Counted from the stretch's first letter, positions 37,329 to 47,022 are shown. The stretch is 64,000 nt of DNA from Bacteroidia bacterium (GCA_020849295.1 JADLGN010000055.1:1-64000); one strand, 5' to 3'. A program made the numbers and translations. The notes: a model not told the origin generated them from the letters alone.

Positions 37329-40300
37329 ATGAAAATAAAAATAACTGTATTACTATTTATTTTAATGTCTTTCAAAAGTTTTGCAACACAATGGTTTGTA
37401 AACTCAAATGTAGGTGATGACATTTACGATGGTATGTCAATAATTGTATTACCCGGAAATATTGGACCTAAAAAAACAATAATGGCGGCTTACAATGGTG
37501 CTAATGCAGGAGATACAATATATATTTCTGATGGAGTATATCAAGAATTTTTAGTTTTAAATAAATCTATGGTTTTACGTGGCAATAATTGGGGAATTGA
37601 TCCTGTATCGCAAAGCAGAAATTCAGAAACAGTTATTGTACCTCCCAGCCCATCTATAGGTTTAACTATTGCAGGAAATTCTGTTATTGAAATTCAGAAT
37701 TGCTGTATTGAACTTGATGGAATTTGTGTAAGTGGAGATAATCCTAATACTTTAGTTTCTTCAAGTAAATACTACAAACAATTCGAAACTGGTTATTGTA
37801 TTGGTGCACAAGGCATGTACACTGACTTAAAATTAAATAATTTAATTGTAAGAAACTATTACTATTCAGGAATTGTCCTTAATGGAAGTTCATTAACCTG
37901 TGGAAATAACCTTATAAAACAATGTTTGATTACATGTGGCGAAAATAACTCTACTGGAATTAGCCTATCAGATAATTTTTATTGTGATATATATAATTCA
38001 AAAGTTGATTCTACAGGTACTGGTATTTTGTATAATAATTTTTATGACAAATTCTTTAAAAATGTAAATTGTTCTCAATCTGTAATCATTACTGAAAATT
38101 CAGGAATTGTATTAAGTAATTTTAACACAATGTCAGATAATTTAATGTTTGAATATATCGGTTTGAAATCTTTTGATTCTAATATAGCTTTTAATTCATT
38201 TGAATTTACAAACAATTATTCTAAAAGTACAATAGATATAAATAACACAATAGTAAACCAGTCGAAAAATGGTTTTGTCATAAATAATTGTTCTAATGAT
38301 TTTAGTTTAAAATTTACTGACAATTCTGTGTTTAACTCAAATTCAGCTTATATTTTTTATCAACCAACAGCAACACCTAACACTTCTTACAATATTAAAA
38401 ATAATAAATTTCAGGATATTGACAGTGTAGTTTTTGGCTCATATTCTGATGGGGGACTGCTTACTTTAAATTTAACAGATAATAAAATTTTAAAATCAAA
38501 ACATGGGATTATTTCAATTGGTAATTGTCTGGTAAATCCTAATAATACAAACTTTGATACAATAACAGGATATTATATTTATCTCGACTCTAGCTTAGCA
38601 GGCAAATATCCAATCAATAATATTGATGCTACCAACTGTTTATTTTCAGGCACTTTGGGAAGTACCTTAAATGGTAAAAAAGCATTTAAAACCGAAGATA
38701 AAATTCGCCATTACATGGATAATGAAAAATTAGGTTGGGTAAATATAAAAAACACATGTCTATTTGTTACAGGAAACGGAGGTAATATATTTTTAAACAG
38801 AGCCTATATTAAAGCAAATAATTATTGGAATATATTCGTTGACAGTTTTTCGAATAACGAAGAATTAACAATTAAAAAACCTATAAATTTATTTCCTCAT
38901 CGAGATGCATCAATAAGTAAAATTACTATGGATGATATTGCTGCAACATTATATATACATGGAAGATTTAGTCTTACTGAAGGTTTAATATTAAATACAG
39001 GAATAATAGAAACTACCATATTTGATACTTTAATTTGCTATAGAAATAATACAAATTCGGTTTTATCTCCCGGAAATATTACTAGTTATGTTAATGGTCC
39101 ACTTTATTTACGATATATTAATTTACCTTACGATTATCAAATTTCGGATACTGTTCCTATAGGTAACAGCACAGATTTCAGACCTATAAGCATATATAAC
39201 AAATGGAAGCAAGTAAATATTTATGAAGATATTGGTTTTAAACTTCACTCAGGGACAGCCCCTATATATGAGTTGCCAAGTAATATTACTCATATATCAA
39301 GTTTGAAATATTGGGAAATTACTAATCCGTTGAACAATTCTGGTTTGGTTATTGATAGTGTTGGGCTATCATATAGAACAAGTAATGTGAATGATTTGGT
39401 AAACAACCCGCAAAATCTTAGAGTAATTTATGACAATTATTTTAGTACATTTAATTTAAAAGGAAAAGGAAACACAAGTGGAAACGGAACAATAATCAGT
39501 AAATTTCCGGGTACGGCTTTCGGATACTACACATTTGGGAATGAAAAAGGTGGTAACAATATTTTAGACCCATTATTTCCAATAGGTTTAATAAATACAA
39601 AAGGAAATTGCATAAATGACAGCATAATGATAAGTGCTGAAAATTCACGTTCAGATAGTGCCTTAATTGTTTGGGAATGGAAAATTACAGGTCCTGCAAG
39701 CATTTCTACACCCGCAAATTCAATGAAAATATTTAAGAAATTCCCAGTTGAAGGTTTTTATACTATTTCTTTAGTTGTAAAAAATAAATTTGGCAACTCA
39801 GATACGGTATTGCAAACAATTAATATCCTCCCAAAACCTACTTTAAAATATTCTGATACAAAACCATGCTTTCCTAAACCTTTAAAACTTAACAATGAGT
39901 CGGTAATCCCCGTTGGATATACTCTAAGTAAATCTGAATGGAAAATTGATACAAACAATTTTAACGGATTGATATATAATTTTAATCCTCCCAAAGCTGG
40001 TGACTATAAAGTTTTACTAAAAACTACTTTAGACAATGGTTGTTGGGATACTTTAACATTTTTTTCTACTTCGCCTCAAGCTCCTGTTTTAAAACTTAGT
40101 CCAAGCGGAGATACATCAATATGCAATGGCGATATTATTGTAGTTAAAATAAAAAAACAAGGCTCGCTTGTAATATGGAGTGATAGCAAAAGCTACGATT
40201 CAATTATTGTTAAAAATAATTTTTATGTTAAAGGTACAATTTATAATTCTATGCAGTGTTTTATTTCTGATAGCGTAAAAGTAGGTATTTCTCCTACCCC

Positions 40301-40793
40301 ATTAGTTGATGCAGGACTAGACCATATAATTATTCCCGGAAAATTTGTAAAAATAAAAGCAACATCAGATGCAATGGTAGAATGGATTCCTGATACTTGG
40401 CTTGATGATGCGACATCATTAACACCCATAGCAAACCCATTGGTTACAACAAAATATACTCTTAGAGCCTATAATACCTTTGGTTGCGAATCTTATGACT
40501 CTATGCAAATAACTGTGAATAGTAAAAACGTAACACCTGTGCCAAATTTACTAACACCAAATGATGACGGGCTTAATGACACATGGATACTTAGTAATAT
40601 TAATGACCCCGAAAATTGTATAGTAAAAGTATTTACTCGTGAAGGCATTTTGGTTTATTCAACAGAATCGTATAATAATGACTGGGATGGAAAACGAAAC
40701 GGTAATAATTTACCAGAAGGTTATTATGTTTTTGTAATTGAACACAAAATAAGTAAAGAAGTTTACACCGGAATTTTAAACATTATTAAATAA
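37329..40793 (+). CDS. Beta-helix surface protein with T9SS type B (gliding-associated) domain
   Basis: 1154 residues; signal peptide ending near SFATQ. Residues about 20-430 are a right-handed parallel beta-helix of the pectate-lyase/pectinesterase-like shape, opening with NVGDDIYDGMS and GANAGDTIYISDGVYQE. A middle section (about 430-755) is beta-rich. A PKD-like domain (about 757-835, VWEWKITGPASI) and two further Ig-like segments (FVKIKATSDAMVEWIPDTW) precede the type B C-terminal domain (PVPNLLTPNDDGLNDTWIL ... IVKVFTREGILVYSTE ... GYYVFVIEHKI). Type B cargo is known to need a PorP/SprF-like outer-membrane partner, and such a gene follows 7 nt downstream. By analogy with SprB this is a filamentous adhesin candidate. 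No gliding machinery is seen in this window. Confidence 0.88.
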   Translation: MKIKITVLLFILMSFKSFATQWFVNSNVGDDIYDGMSIIVLPGNIGPKKTIMAAYNGANAGDTIYISDGVYQEFLVLNKSMVLRGNNWGIDPVSQSRNSETVIVPPSPSIGLTIAGNSVIEIQNCCIELDGICVSGDNPNTLVSSSKYYKQFETGYCIGAQGMYTDLKLNNLIVRNYYYSGIVLNGSSLTCGNNLIKQCLITCGENNSTGISLSDNFYCDIYNSKVDSTGTGILYNNFYDKFFKNVNCSQSVIITENSGIVLSNFNTMSDNLMFEYIGLKSFDSNIAFNSFEFTNNYSKSTIDINNTIVNQSKNGFVINNCSNDFSLKFTDNSVFNSNSAYIFYQPTATPNTSYNIKNNKFQDIDSVVFGSYSDGGLLTLNLTDNKILKSKHGIISIGNCLVNPNNTNFDTITGYYIYLDSSLAGKYPINNIDATNCLFSGTLGSTLNGKKAFKTEDKIRHYMDNEKLGWVNIKNTCLFVTGNGGNIFLNRAYIKANNYWNIFVDSFSNNEELTIKKPINLFPHRDASISKITMDDIAATLYIHGRFSLTEGLILNTGIIETTIFDTLICYRNNTNSVLSPGNITSYVNGPLYLRYINLPYDYQISDTVPIGNSTDFRPISIYNKWKQVNIYEDIGFKLHSGTAPIYELPSNITHISSLKYWEITNPLNNSGLVIDSVGLSYRTSNVNDLVNNPQNLRVIYDNYFSTFNLKGKGNTSGNGTIISKFPGTAFGYYTFGNEKGGNNILDPLFPIGLINTKGNCINDSIMISAENSRSDSALIVWEWKITGPASISTPANSMKIFKKFPVEGFYTISLVVKNKFGNSDTVLQTINILPKPTLKYSDTKPCFPKPLKLNNESVIPVGYTLSKSEWKIDTNNFNGLIYNFNPPKAGDYKVLLKTTLDNGCWDTLTFFSTSPQAPVLKLSPSGDTSICNGDIIVVKIKKQGSLVIWSDSKSYDSIIVKNNFYVKGTIYNSMQCFISDSVKVGISPTPLVDAGLDHIIIPGKFVKIKATSDAMVEWIPDTWLDDATSLTPIANPLVTTKYTLRAYNTFGCESYDSMQITVNSKNVTPVPNLLTPNDDGLNDTWILSNINDPENCIVKVFTREGILVYSTESYNNDWDGKRNGNNLPEGYYVFVIEHKISKEVYTGILNIIK

Positions 40794-40800
40794 TTAAAAC

Positions 40801-42165
40801 ATGAAAAAGACATTAATAACACTTGCTGCAATCACTGTTTTTTTTGCAAATACATATTCACAACAAAGCCCATTATTCGGTTTTTCACCTTATTTTTTAA
40901 ATATTTCAAATCCTTCAGCTTCAAAAACAATAAATCCGGTTGATATTACCCTTGCAGGAAGAAAATATTGGACTGGAATAAATGGTAGTCCTGAAGCATA
41001 CTTGGGTTCGTTTACATTATCTCCTGAATCACACAAATCTGCATTTGGAGGTTTTTTCTGGCAAGAAAAAGCGCCAATGATAAAGAAAAACACTTTTGGT
41101 TTTAATTATGCATACAGTATCAAAGATGCAGGTGAAGAAAATAATTTCAGACTTGGACTTGGACTTGATTTTTCTACAATATCATCAAATACAAACGAAA
41201 TAATTGCAAATGATTACAATGATCCATTTTACAATTCACTATTTGGAAATTATAAATCATCTGTTGATTTAAGAACAGGGATTTCTTTTGTAAATTCTAC
41301 TGTTGATGTTGGAATTGCTATACGAAATTTATTAAGCAGCAAAAGCAATATTGGCGAATCTATTAATGGAAGTATGGAGTTTAATAATCGTTTTGCAGTA
41401 AATGGATATATGAAATACATAATTACCCAAAGCGATAATTTTAAAATCACACCACTTGTTTATTGGGAAGCTCAAAAATCTGTACCATTAAGAGTTGATT
41501 TAAATTTACTTGCTGAAAGTACAGGCAAACTATGGGGCGGAATAATGCTTCGTCCAAAAGCATCATTTGCAGTATTAGCCGGTATTTGGGCTTTACAAGA
41601 TGTAAAAGTTGGGTATTTATACGAAAAAACATTTTTCAGATCAATGTCTGCAAAAGGCAATTCACATGAAATTATGATTTCGTATGCCCCCAATCTAAAA
41701 TCTAAAAAAATCGAAGAAGTAAAACCTGAAAAGAAAGAAAAAACAGAAGTAAAACCACCTAAGATAGTTAGAGTTAGAGATACTTTAGTTATAATTAAAG
41801 AAGTAAGAATAAAAGAAAAAGAAGAACCAAAGAAATCAATTACCGAAAAGGAAACCCCTAAATACGAAAGTGACAATACAAAGCCTAAGGAACCCAAAAA
41901 AGAAGAACCTAAGAAAACAACTAAGGATAATCCTAATATGAAGTTTTATGTAGTTGTTGGGGCGTTTAGTATTGAGAATAATGCAAATAATTTAGTATCA
42001 AAATTAAAAGAAAAAGGATACAATCCGTTTATAGTTATGGATAAGGTAAAAAATCACTATAATGTATCTGTTGGCAAATTTTCAACTAGAGAAGATGCAC
42101 AAAAATATATTGCAGAAAATGCAATACCTGATTACACATTTTGGGTAAAAGAAATTTTACCATAA
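40801..42165 (+). CDS. PorP/SprF-family outer-membrane protein fused to a SPOR domain
   Basis: 454 residues. Signal peptide (ending NTYSQ), then a PorP/SprF barrel-type region to about residue 300 (SPYFLNISNPSASKTINP, YLGSFTLSPESHKSAFGGFFWQ, MEFNNRFAVNGYMKYI, KVGYLYEKTFFRSM). A long charged, disordered K/E/P linker (about 300-378) leads to a C-terminal SPOR domain (MKFYVVVGAFSIENNANNLVSKL). SPOR binds peptidoglycan lacking stem peptides. SprF-type proteins guide type B cargo through the T9SS. The fusion would tie the outer-membrane partner to the cell wall. It is 7 nt from the type B adhesin gene, so the two form an obvious pair. Confidence 0.87.
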   Translation: MKKTLITLAAITVFFANTYSQQSPLFGFSPYFLNISNPSASKTINPVDITLAGRKYWTGINGSPEAYLGSFTLSPESHKSAFGGFFWQEKAPMIKKNTFGFNYAYSIKDAGEENNFRLGLGLDFSTISSNTNEIIANDYNDPFYNSLFGNYKSSVDLRTGISFVNSTVDVGIAIRNLLSSKSNIGESINGSMEFNNRFAVNGYMKYIITQSDNFKITPLVYWEAQKSVPLRVDLNLLAESTGKLWGGIMLRPKASFAVLAGIWALQDVKVGYLYEKTFFRSMSAKGNSHEIMISYAPNLKSKKIEEVKPEKKEKTEVKPPKIVRVRDTLVIIKEVRIKEKEEPKKSITEKETPKYESDNTKPKEPKKEEPKKTTKDNPNMKFYVVVGAFSIENNANNLVSKLKEKGYNPFIVMDKVKNHYNVSVGKFSTREDAQKYIAENAIPDYTFWVKEILP

Positions 42166-42264
42166 AATTATTTTACTTTAAATTTAATATTTTAATTCTC
42201 TTAAATTCTAAAAAAGTTATTGTTTAACTGTTAATTTTAAAAAATTTATAGAACTATATTTTAA

Positions 42265-42272
42265 TAAATTTG
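42265..42272 (+). promoter_or_regulatory. Putative -7 box TAAATTTG
   Basis: TAnnTTTG match only 4 nt upstream of the ATG at 42277, preceding the cystathionine synthase/lyase operon. If correct, the mRNA is essentially leaderless. Confidence 0.45.
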
Positions 42273-42276
42273 CAAA

Positions 42277-43422
42277 ATGAAATTTGCAACAAAACTAATA
42301 CATGCAGGCATTCATCCTGATCCTGAAACAGGGGCAATAATGACACCCATTTATCAAACATCAACTTATGTACAAAAATCACCTGGCAATCACAAAGGTT
42401 ATGAATACTCAAGAACTCACAACCCAACAAGAACACAACTTCAAAATAATCTTGCAGCAATAGAATGTGGCAAATGGGCACTGTGTTTTAGCAGTGGAAT
42501 GGGAGCGATTGATTCTATTATTAAATTATTAAACCCCGGTGATGAAATAATAGCAAGCAATGACTTGTATGGAGGAACTTACCGAATTTTTACTAAAATA
42601 TTTGAAAAATTTAATTTAAAATTTCATTTTACTGATTTAAGTAAAACTGATAACTTAAATAAATTAATAAATTCAAATACTAAAATGGTTTGGATAGAAA
42701 CTCCAACCAACCCAATGCTTAATATTTCAGATATTGAAGCATTAACAGCAATATGTAAGAAAAACAATATAATTTCTGTGGTTGACAATACTTTTGCTTC
42801 TCCATATTTGCAAAACCCATTGCTACTTGGAGCAGACCTTGTAATGCATAGTGCAACCAAATATATAAATGGTCATTCGGATGTTGTAATGGGGGCAGTT
42901 ATAGGTAATGACGATTCACTCCATGAAAAACTTGCATTTATACAAAATTCGTGTGGGGCTGTTCCTGGTCCTCAAGATTGTTTTCTTGTTTTAAGAGGGC
43001 TAAAAACATTACATGTAAGAATGGAAAGACATTGCTTTAATGGGAAAAGAATAGCCGAGTTTTTAAAAACCCATCCAAAGGTTGATAAAGTTTATTACCC
43101 CGGATTTGAAACTCACAACAATCATGAAATTGCAAAAAAACAAATGAAAGATTTTGGTGGTATGGTATCATTTACATTAAAAAATGATTCAGTTGAAAAT
43201 GCACACAGATTTTTATCAGCTACAAAATTATTTTCACTTGCTGAGTCACTTGGTGGAGTAGAATCATTGTGTGGTCATCCTGCAACTATGACGCATGCCT
43301 CTATACCAAGAGAAGAAAGAATTAAATCCGGATTGCTTGATTCATTAATACGTTTAAGTTCAGGTATTGAAGATTGCGATGATTTGATTTCTGATATTAA
43401 TTATGCATTAAATAACTCATGA
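42277..43422 (+). CDS. metB: Cystathionine gamma-synthase/lyase (PLP, Cys/Met metabolism)
   Basis: 381 residues, the standard length for the trans-sulfuration PLP family. Motifs: TPIYQTSTYVQ and YEYSRTHNPTRTQLQ, the AlaSerGly region CFSSGMGAID, ETPTNPMLN, the PLP Asp in VDNTFASP, and the Schiff-base Lys in MHSATKYINGHSD. Discrimination between cystathionine gamma-synthase and gamma-lyase cannot be made safely from sequence, so the gene symbol is tentative. The stop codon overlaps the next start (ATGA), so it is an operon with the PrsW-like protease and TIGR02757 genes. Confidence 0.88.
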   Translation: MKFATKLIHAGIHPDPETGAIMTPIYQTSTYVQKSPGNHKGYEYSRTHNPTRTQLQNNLAAIECGKWALCFSSGMGAIDSIIKLLNPGDEIIASNDLYGGTYRIFTKIFEKFNLKFHFTDLSKTDNLNKLINSNTKMVWIETPTNPMLNISDIEALTAICKKNNIISVVDNTFASPYLQNPLLLGADLVMHSATKYINGHSDVVMGAVIGNDDSLHEKLAFIQNSCGAVPGPQDCFLVLRGLKTLHVRMERHCFNGKRIAEFLKTHPKVDKVYYPGFETHNNHEIAKKQMKDFGGMVSFTLKNDSVENAHRFLSATKLFSLAESLGGVESLCGHPATMTHASIPREERIKSGLLDSLIRLSSGIEDCDDLISDINYALNNS

Positions 43423-44084
43423 TTCCATTAGCAATAGCAGCTGCTCCGGTTATTTTTATATTGTTTTGGTTTTATCATAAAGATAAATTTCAAAAAGAAC
43501 CACTCAAAATGATGTTTTTTGCATTTTTTGCCGGCTGTTTAAGCATTCTTCCAGCAATAATTCTTGAAACATTATGGGCAAAATGGAATCTTGACCAAAA
43601 AGGAATTTTTGCTTTAGCAATATATTCTTATATTGTAATTGGTTTTAGCGAAGAAATCAGTAAATTTTATTTCGTAAGAAAAATAATGAGCAAATCTTAT
43701 GTTGACGAACCTTATGACGGAATTTTATATAGCGTTACTGTTTCGCTTGGTTTTGCATTTGTAGAAAATATTTTTTATGTATTTGAGCATGGTACCGGAG
43801 TAGGAATTTTAAGAGCATTTACAGCCGTTCCTGCTCATTCTACTTTTGCTGCTGTAATGGGTTATTATATGAGCAAAGCAAAATTTGAAGGAAATGTATT
43901 TTCTAATAATGTGAAAGCCATTTTTGGAGCAGTACTTTTGCATGGTTCCTATGATTATTTCTTATTTATTGAGAATATGCCTTTAATAAAGATTGGAGCA
44001 TTGGTTTCGCTGATATTAGGAATTATCATTACTCGTTATGCCATAAAAATTCATAATAATAGTTCTCCTTTCAAAAGTGTATGA
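43419..44084 (+). CDS. PrsW-family intramembrane metalloprotease
   Basis: 221 residues with six or more membrane segments. The PrsW (M82/CPBP-like) zinc motifs are visible: GFSEEISKFYFVRK (EExxK), FAFVENIFYVFEH and PAHSTFAAVMGYY, with a final HGSYDYFLF. In Bacillus PrsW cleaves the anti-sigma factor RsiW; here no sigma or anti-sigma gene is nearby, so the substrate is unknown. It overlaps the upstream and downstream genes by 4 nt (ATGA in both cases), implying translational coupling. Confidence 0.88.
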   Translation: MIPLAIAAAPVIFILFWFYHKDKFQKEPLKMMFFAFFAGCLSILPAIILETLWAKWNLDQKGIFALAIYSYIVIGFSEEISKFYFVRKIMSKSYVDEPYDGILYSVTVSLGFAFVENIFYVFEHGTGVGILRAFTAVPAHSTFAAVMGYYMSKAKFEGNVFSNNVKAIFGAVLLHGSYDYFLFIENMPLIKIGALVSLILGIIITRYAIKIHNNSSPFKSV

Positions 44085-44845
44085 ACTACCATTTATTAAA
44101 AAACTTACTCGATAAAAAAGCTGAACAATTTAATAATGTAAGTTTTATTGAAAATGATCCTATTAGTATTCCTCATAGGTTTACTAAAAAACAAGATATT
44201 GAAATTGCAGGTTTTTTTGCTTCAATTTTAGCATGGGGAAACAGAAAATCAATTATTAACAGTTGTAATCGTTTAATGAATATAATGGAAAACAATCCTT
44301 ATGATTTTATAATTAATCATACAGATTTTGAACTTAAAAATATGGCAAAATTTGTACATAGAACTTTTAATAGTACTGATTTACTGTTTTTTATCGAAGC
44401 TTTTAAAATTATTTATAAAAAATACAATTCTCTTGAACCTTTATTTATTCCTACTAATAATGAAAAAAACGTAAAAACAGGATTAATAAATTTTCATAAT
44501 TACTGTTTCGAACTTAATTTTGCACCACTAAGAAGCAAGAAACATATTTCAACTCCTGCAAGAAAATCTGCTTGCAAACGCCTTAATATGTTCTTACGAT
44601 GGATGGTTAGAAAAGACAATAAAGGTGTAGATTTTGGGATTTGGGACAAAATTAAACCATCACAATTAATATGTCCGCTTGATGTTCATGTTATACGAAA
44701 TGCCAATAATCTTAAATTGATTAATTCAGATAAAGGAAATTGGGAAAATGCAGAAAATTTAACTAATGCATTAAAATTATTTGATAAAAATGACCCGGTA
44801 AAATATGACTTTGCTCTTTTTGGAATGGGAATAGAAAATAAATAA
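44081..44845 (+). CDS. TIGR02757/DUF2400 family protein
   Basis: 254 residues. The TIGR02757 features are visible: an N-terminal DPISIPHRFTKKQDIEIAGF, the FASILAWGNRKSIIN segment, and a C-terminal KPSQLICPLDVHVIRNANN. The family is widespread in Bacteroidota and is helical; its biochemical role is not established to my knowledge. It starts inside the prsW-like stop codon and the kdsB promoter-like box follows directly. Confidence 0.88.
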   Translation: MNYHLLKNLLDKKAEQFNNVSFIENDPISIPHRFTKKQDIEIAGFFASILAWGNRKSIINSCNRLMNIMENNPYDFIINHTDFELKNMAKFVHRTFNSTDLLFFIEAFKIIYKKYNSLEPLFIPTNNEKNVKTGLINFHNYCFELNFAPLRSKKHISTPARKSACKRLNMFLRWMVRKDNKGVDFGIWDKIKPSQLICPLDVHVIRNANNLKLINSDKGNWENAENLTNALKLFDKNDPVKYDFALFGMGIENK

Positions 44846-44853
44846 TAATTTTG
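44846..44853 (+). promoter_or_regulatory. Putative -7 box TAATTTTG for kdsB
   Basis: TAnnTTTG match 6 nt before ATG 44860, with a TTTG about 23 nt upstream (44819-44822) inside the end of the previous gene. Confidence 0.5.
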
Positions 44854-44859
44854 CCTTAA

Positions 44860-45609
44860 ATGTATAGTGCAGCAATAATTCCGGCAAGGTATAATTCAAG
44901 TAGATTTCCTGGCAAACCACTCGAAAAAATTGGTGGAATATCAATGATACGAAGAGTATATGAAATTGCAAGTTCTTCATCAATTGACAAAGTGTATGTA
45001 GCAACTGATGATAGTAGAATTTTTGACCATGTTAAGTCTTTTGGAGGAGAAGTAATTATGACATCTTCTAATTGCATTAATGGTACAGAGCGTGTTGCAG
45101 AAGCAATTACTCATCTTGATAATATTCCCGAAATTGTAATTAATATTCAGGGTGATGAACCATTTATAAAACCAGATCAAATAATGCAAGTAGCAAAGGC
45201 TTTGAATGACCCAGGCACCGGCATTAGTACTTTAAAGAAAAAAATTGAAACTTTAGATGATTATAATAATCAAAACATAGTAAAAGTAGTAACAGACAAT
45301 GATGATTATGCCTTATATTTCAGTCGCAGTCCAATCCCGTATATAAGAGAAAAAACATTTTCTCTAAATAATATTAATGCATTTTATAAACATCTTGGAA
45401 TTTATGGTTTTAAAACCAATATTTTGATGGATGTAGTAAAACTGCCTGAATCAAAGCTACAGTTAGTTGAAAGTTTAGAGCAATTATGCTGGCTTGAAAA
45501 TGGATTTTTAATAAAAGTTCTTGAAACCACTCATCAAAGCATAGCTATTGATGTACCCGAAGATATTGTAACAGCCGAAAATTGGCTTAAACTCAATTCC
45601 AATTCCTAA
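44860..45609 (+). CDS. kdsB: 3-deoxy-manno-octulosonate cytidylyltransferase KdsB
   Basis: 249 residues, the normal length. The nucleotide-binding N-terminus IIPARYNSSRFPGKPLEKIGG is diagnostic; IQGDEPFIKPDQI and the FSRSPIPYIRE segment follow. It activates Kdo as CMP-Kdo for the LPS inner core. Its last 17 nt overlap the 3' end of the convergent glycosyltransferase gene. Confidence 0.96.
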   Translation: MYSAAIIPARYNSSRFPGKPLEKIGGISMIRRVYEIASSSSIDKVYVATDDSRIFDHVKSFGGEVIMTSSNCINGTERVAEAITHLDNIPEIVINIQGDEPFIKPDQIMQVAKALNDPGTGISTLKKKIETLDDYNNQNIVKVVTDNDDYALYFSRSPIPYIREKTFSLNNINAFYKHLGIYGFKTNILMDVVKLPESKLQLVESLEQLCWLENGFLIKVLETTHQSIAIDVPEDIVTAENWLKLNSNS

Positions 45610-46321
45610 ACCAACTGCTTATTTTTAGTTGAATTACTCCCCAAAAAGCTTCTTTAATAATTCCTTTACTCATTTTACTTACTCCTGCGGTGCGGTCAGT
45701 AAAAATTATAGGTATTTCAACTAACTTAAAACCATATTTTATTGCAGAAAATTTCATTTCAATCTGAAATGCATATCCCTTAAATTTGATTTTATCAAGA
45801 TTGATTTTTTGTAATACTTTTCGAGAGTAACAAACAAAGCCTGCCGTTGTATCCATCACTTTCATACCAGTAATTAATCTTACATACATACTTGCAAAAT
45901 AACTTAAAAGTACTCTGCCCATAGGCCAATTTACAACATTTACAAGATTGTTAACATACCGAGAACCTACTGATAAATCTGCTCCATTTTCACTACAAGT
46001 TTTCTGCAATCTTATTAAATCTTCAGGATTATGACTAAAGTCGCAATCCATTTCACAAATAAAATCATAATTTTTTTCCAGACACCATTTAAACCCCATA
46101 ATATATGCAGTTCCTAATCCTGATTTAGATTTTCTTTCAATCAAAAACAATTTGTCATTATATTTTTGTTGAAAATTTTTTACTACTGAGGCTGTTCCGT
46201 CTGGCGAACCATCATCTATTATAAGAATATCAAAAGGTAACGACAATGAAAATACCCTTTCTATCATTTCACTGATATTTTCAATCTCGTTATAGGTTGG
46301 TATTATTACAATATTCTTCAA
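45593..46321 (-). CDS. Polyprenyl-phosphate mannosyltransferase-like GT2
   Basis: 242 residues, a GT-A fold transferase: VIIPTYNEIENISEMI, DDGSPDGTA and the catalytic-site region CEMDCDFSHNPEDL with DxD-like residues. The pattern matches Dpm1-type dolichol/polyprenol-phosphate mannose synthases. It carries no C-terminal membrane segment of GtrB type, though a moderately hydrophobic stretch is present. It is followed (same strand, upstream) by an Fsa-type aldolase gene 13 nt away, so they may be cotranscribed. Confidence 0.85.
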   Translation of the reverse strand: MKNIVIIPTYNEIENISEMIERVFSLSLPFDILIIDDGSPDGTASVVKNFQQKYNDKLFLIERKSKSGLGTAYIMGFKWCLEKNYDFICEMDCDFSHNPEDLIRLQKTCSENGADLSVGSRYVNNLVNVVNWPMGRVLLSYFASMYVRLITGMKVMDTTAGFVCYSRKVLQKINLDKIKFKGYAFQIEMKFSAIKYGFKLVEIPIIFTDRTAGVSKMSKGIIKEAFWGVIQLKISSWFRNWN

Positions 46322-46334
46322 GTTTTTTTAATTT

Positions 46335-46991
46335 TTAAGCATTTGCTTTCTTATGGTCAGCAAGAAATTGAGCAAGCCCAATATCTGTAAGTGGGTGTTT
46401 TAGTAAGCCCATAATGGCAGAAAGCGGACAAGTAACTATATCTGCTCCGGCTTCTGCACATTTTACAATATGTAGTGAGTTTCTAATGCTTGCTGCAAGA
46501 ATTTCTGTTTTATACCCTTGAATTGCATAAATAGATGCTATCTGCTGAATAAGTTCAATTCCATCCCAATTTGTATCATCTACTCTTCCAATAAATGGCG
46601 ATAGAAATGTAGCTCCTGCTTTTGCTGCAAGTATTGCTTGTCCTGGCGAAAACACAAGTGTACAATTAGTTCTTATACCTTTTGATGAAAAATACTTAAT
46701 TGCTTTAATTCCGTCTTTAATCATTGGGATTTTTACAACAATTTTTTCATCAATTGAAGCCAGTTCATTGCCTTCTTTTATCATTCCTTCATAATCTGTA
46801 GAAATTACTTCGGCACTAACATTATCATATACTATATCGCAAATTGCTTTATAATGATTTCTGATATTTAGTTCTCCGTTAATACCTTCTTTTGCCATTA
46901 GAGAAGGGTTAGTTGTTACTCCGTCAAGCACTCCTAAATCTTGTGCTTCTTTGATTTGTGATAGATTTGCTGTATCAATAAAAAATTTCAT
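46335..46991 (-). CDS. fsa: Transaldolase-like fructose-6-phosphate aldolase
   Basis: 218 residues, typical of the short TalC/Fsa clade (TIGR00875) rather than full transaldolase. Motifs: FIDTANLSQIKEAQ, GVTTNPSLMAKEG, the Schiff-base Lys in VVKIPMI, and the RVDDTNWDG and PLTDIGLAQFLADHKKA ends. Real activity could be transaldolase or F6P aldolase; sequence alone does not decide. The gene has a promoter-like box of its own and probably leads the glycosyltransferase. Confidence 0.88.
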   Translation of the reverse strand: MKFFIDTANLSQIKEAQDLGVLDGVTTNPSLMAKEGINGELNIRNHYKAICDIVYDNVSAEVISTDYEGMIKEGNELASIDEKIVVKIPMIKDGIKAIKYFSSKGIRTNCTLVFSPGQAILAAKAGATFLSPFIGRVDDTNWDGIELIQQIASIYAIQGYKTEILAASIRNSLHIVKCAEAGADIVTCPLSAIMGLLKHPLTDIGLAQFLADHKKANA

Positions 46992-47014
46992 TTTGTGATT
47001 AAATAAAAATTATG

Positions 47015-47022
47015 CAAATGTA
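47015..47022 (-). promoter_or_regulatory. Putative -7 box TACATTTG (minus)
   Basis: TAnnTTTG on the minus strand 23 nt before the fsa ATG at 46991. No good -33 match. Confidence 0.45.

Noticed and set aside
41472-41897. 141-residue minus-strand ORF
   Set aside because: Antisense of the SprF-SPOR gene; its Ser/Phe content follows from the Lys/Glu-rich linker.
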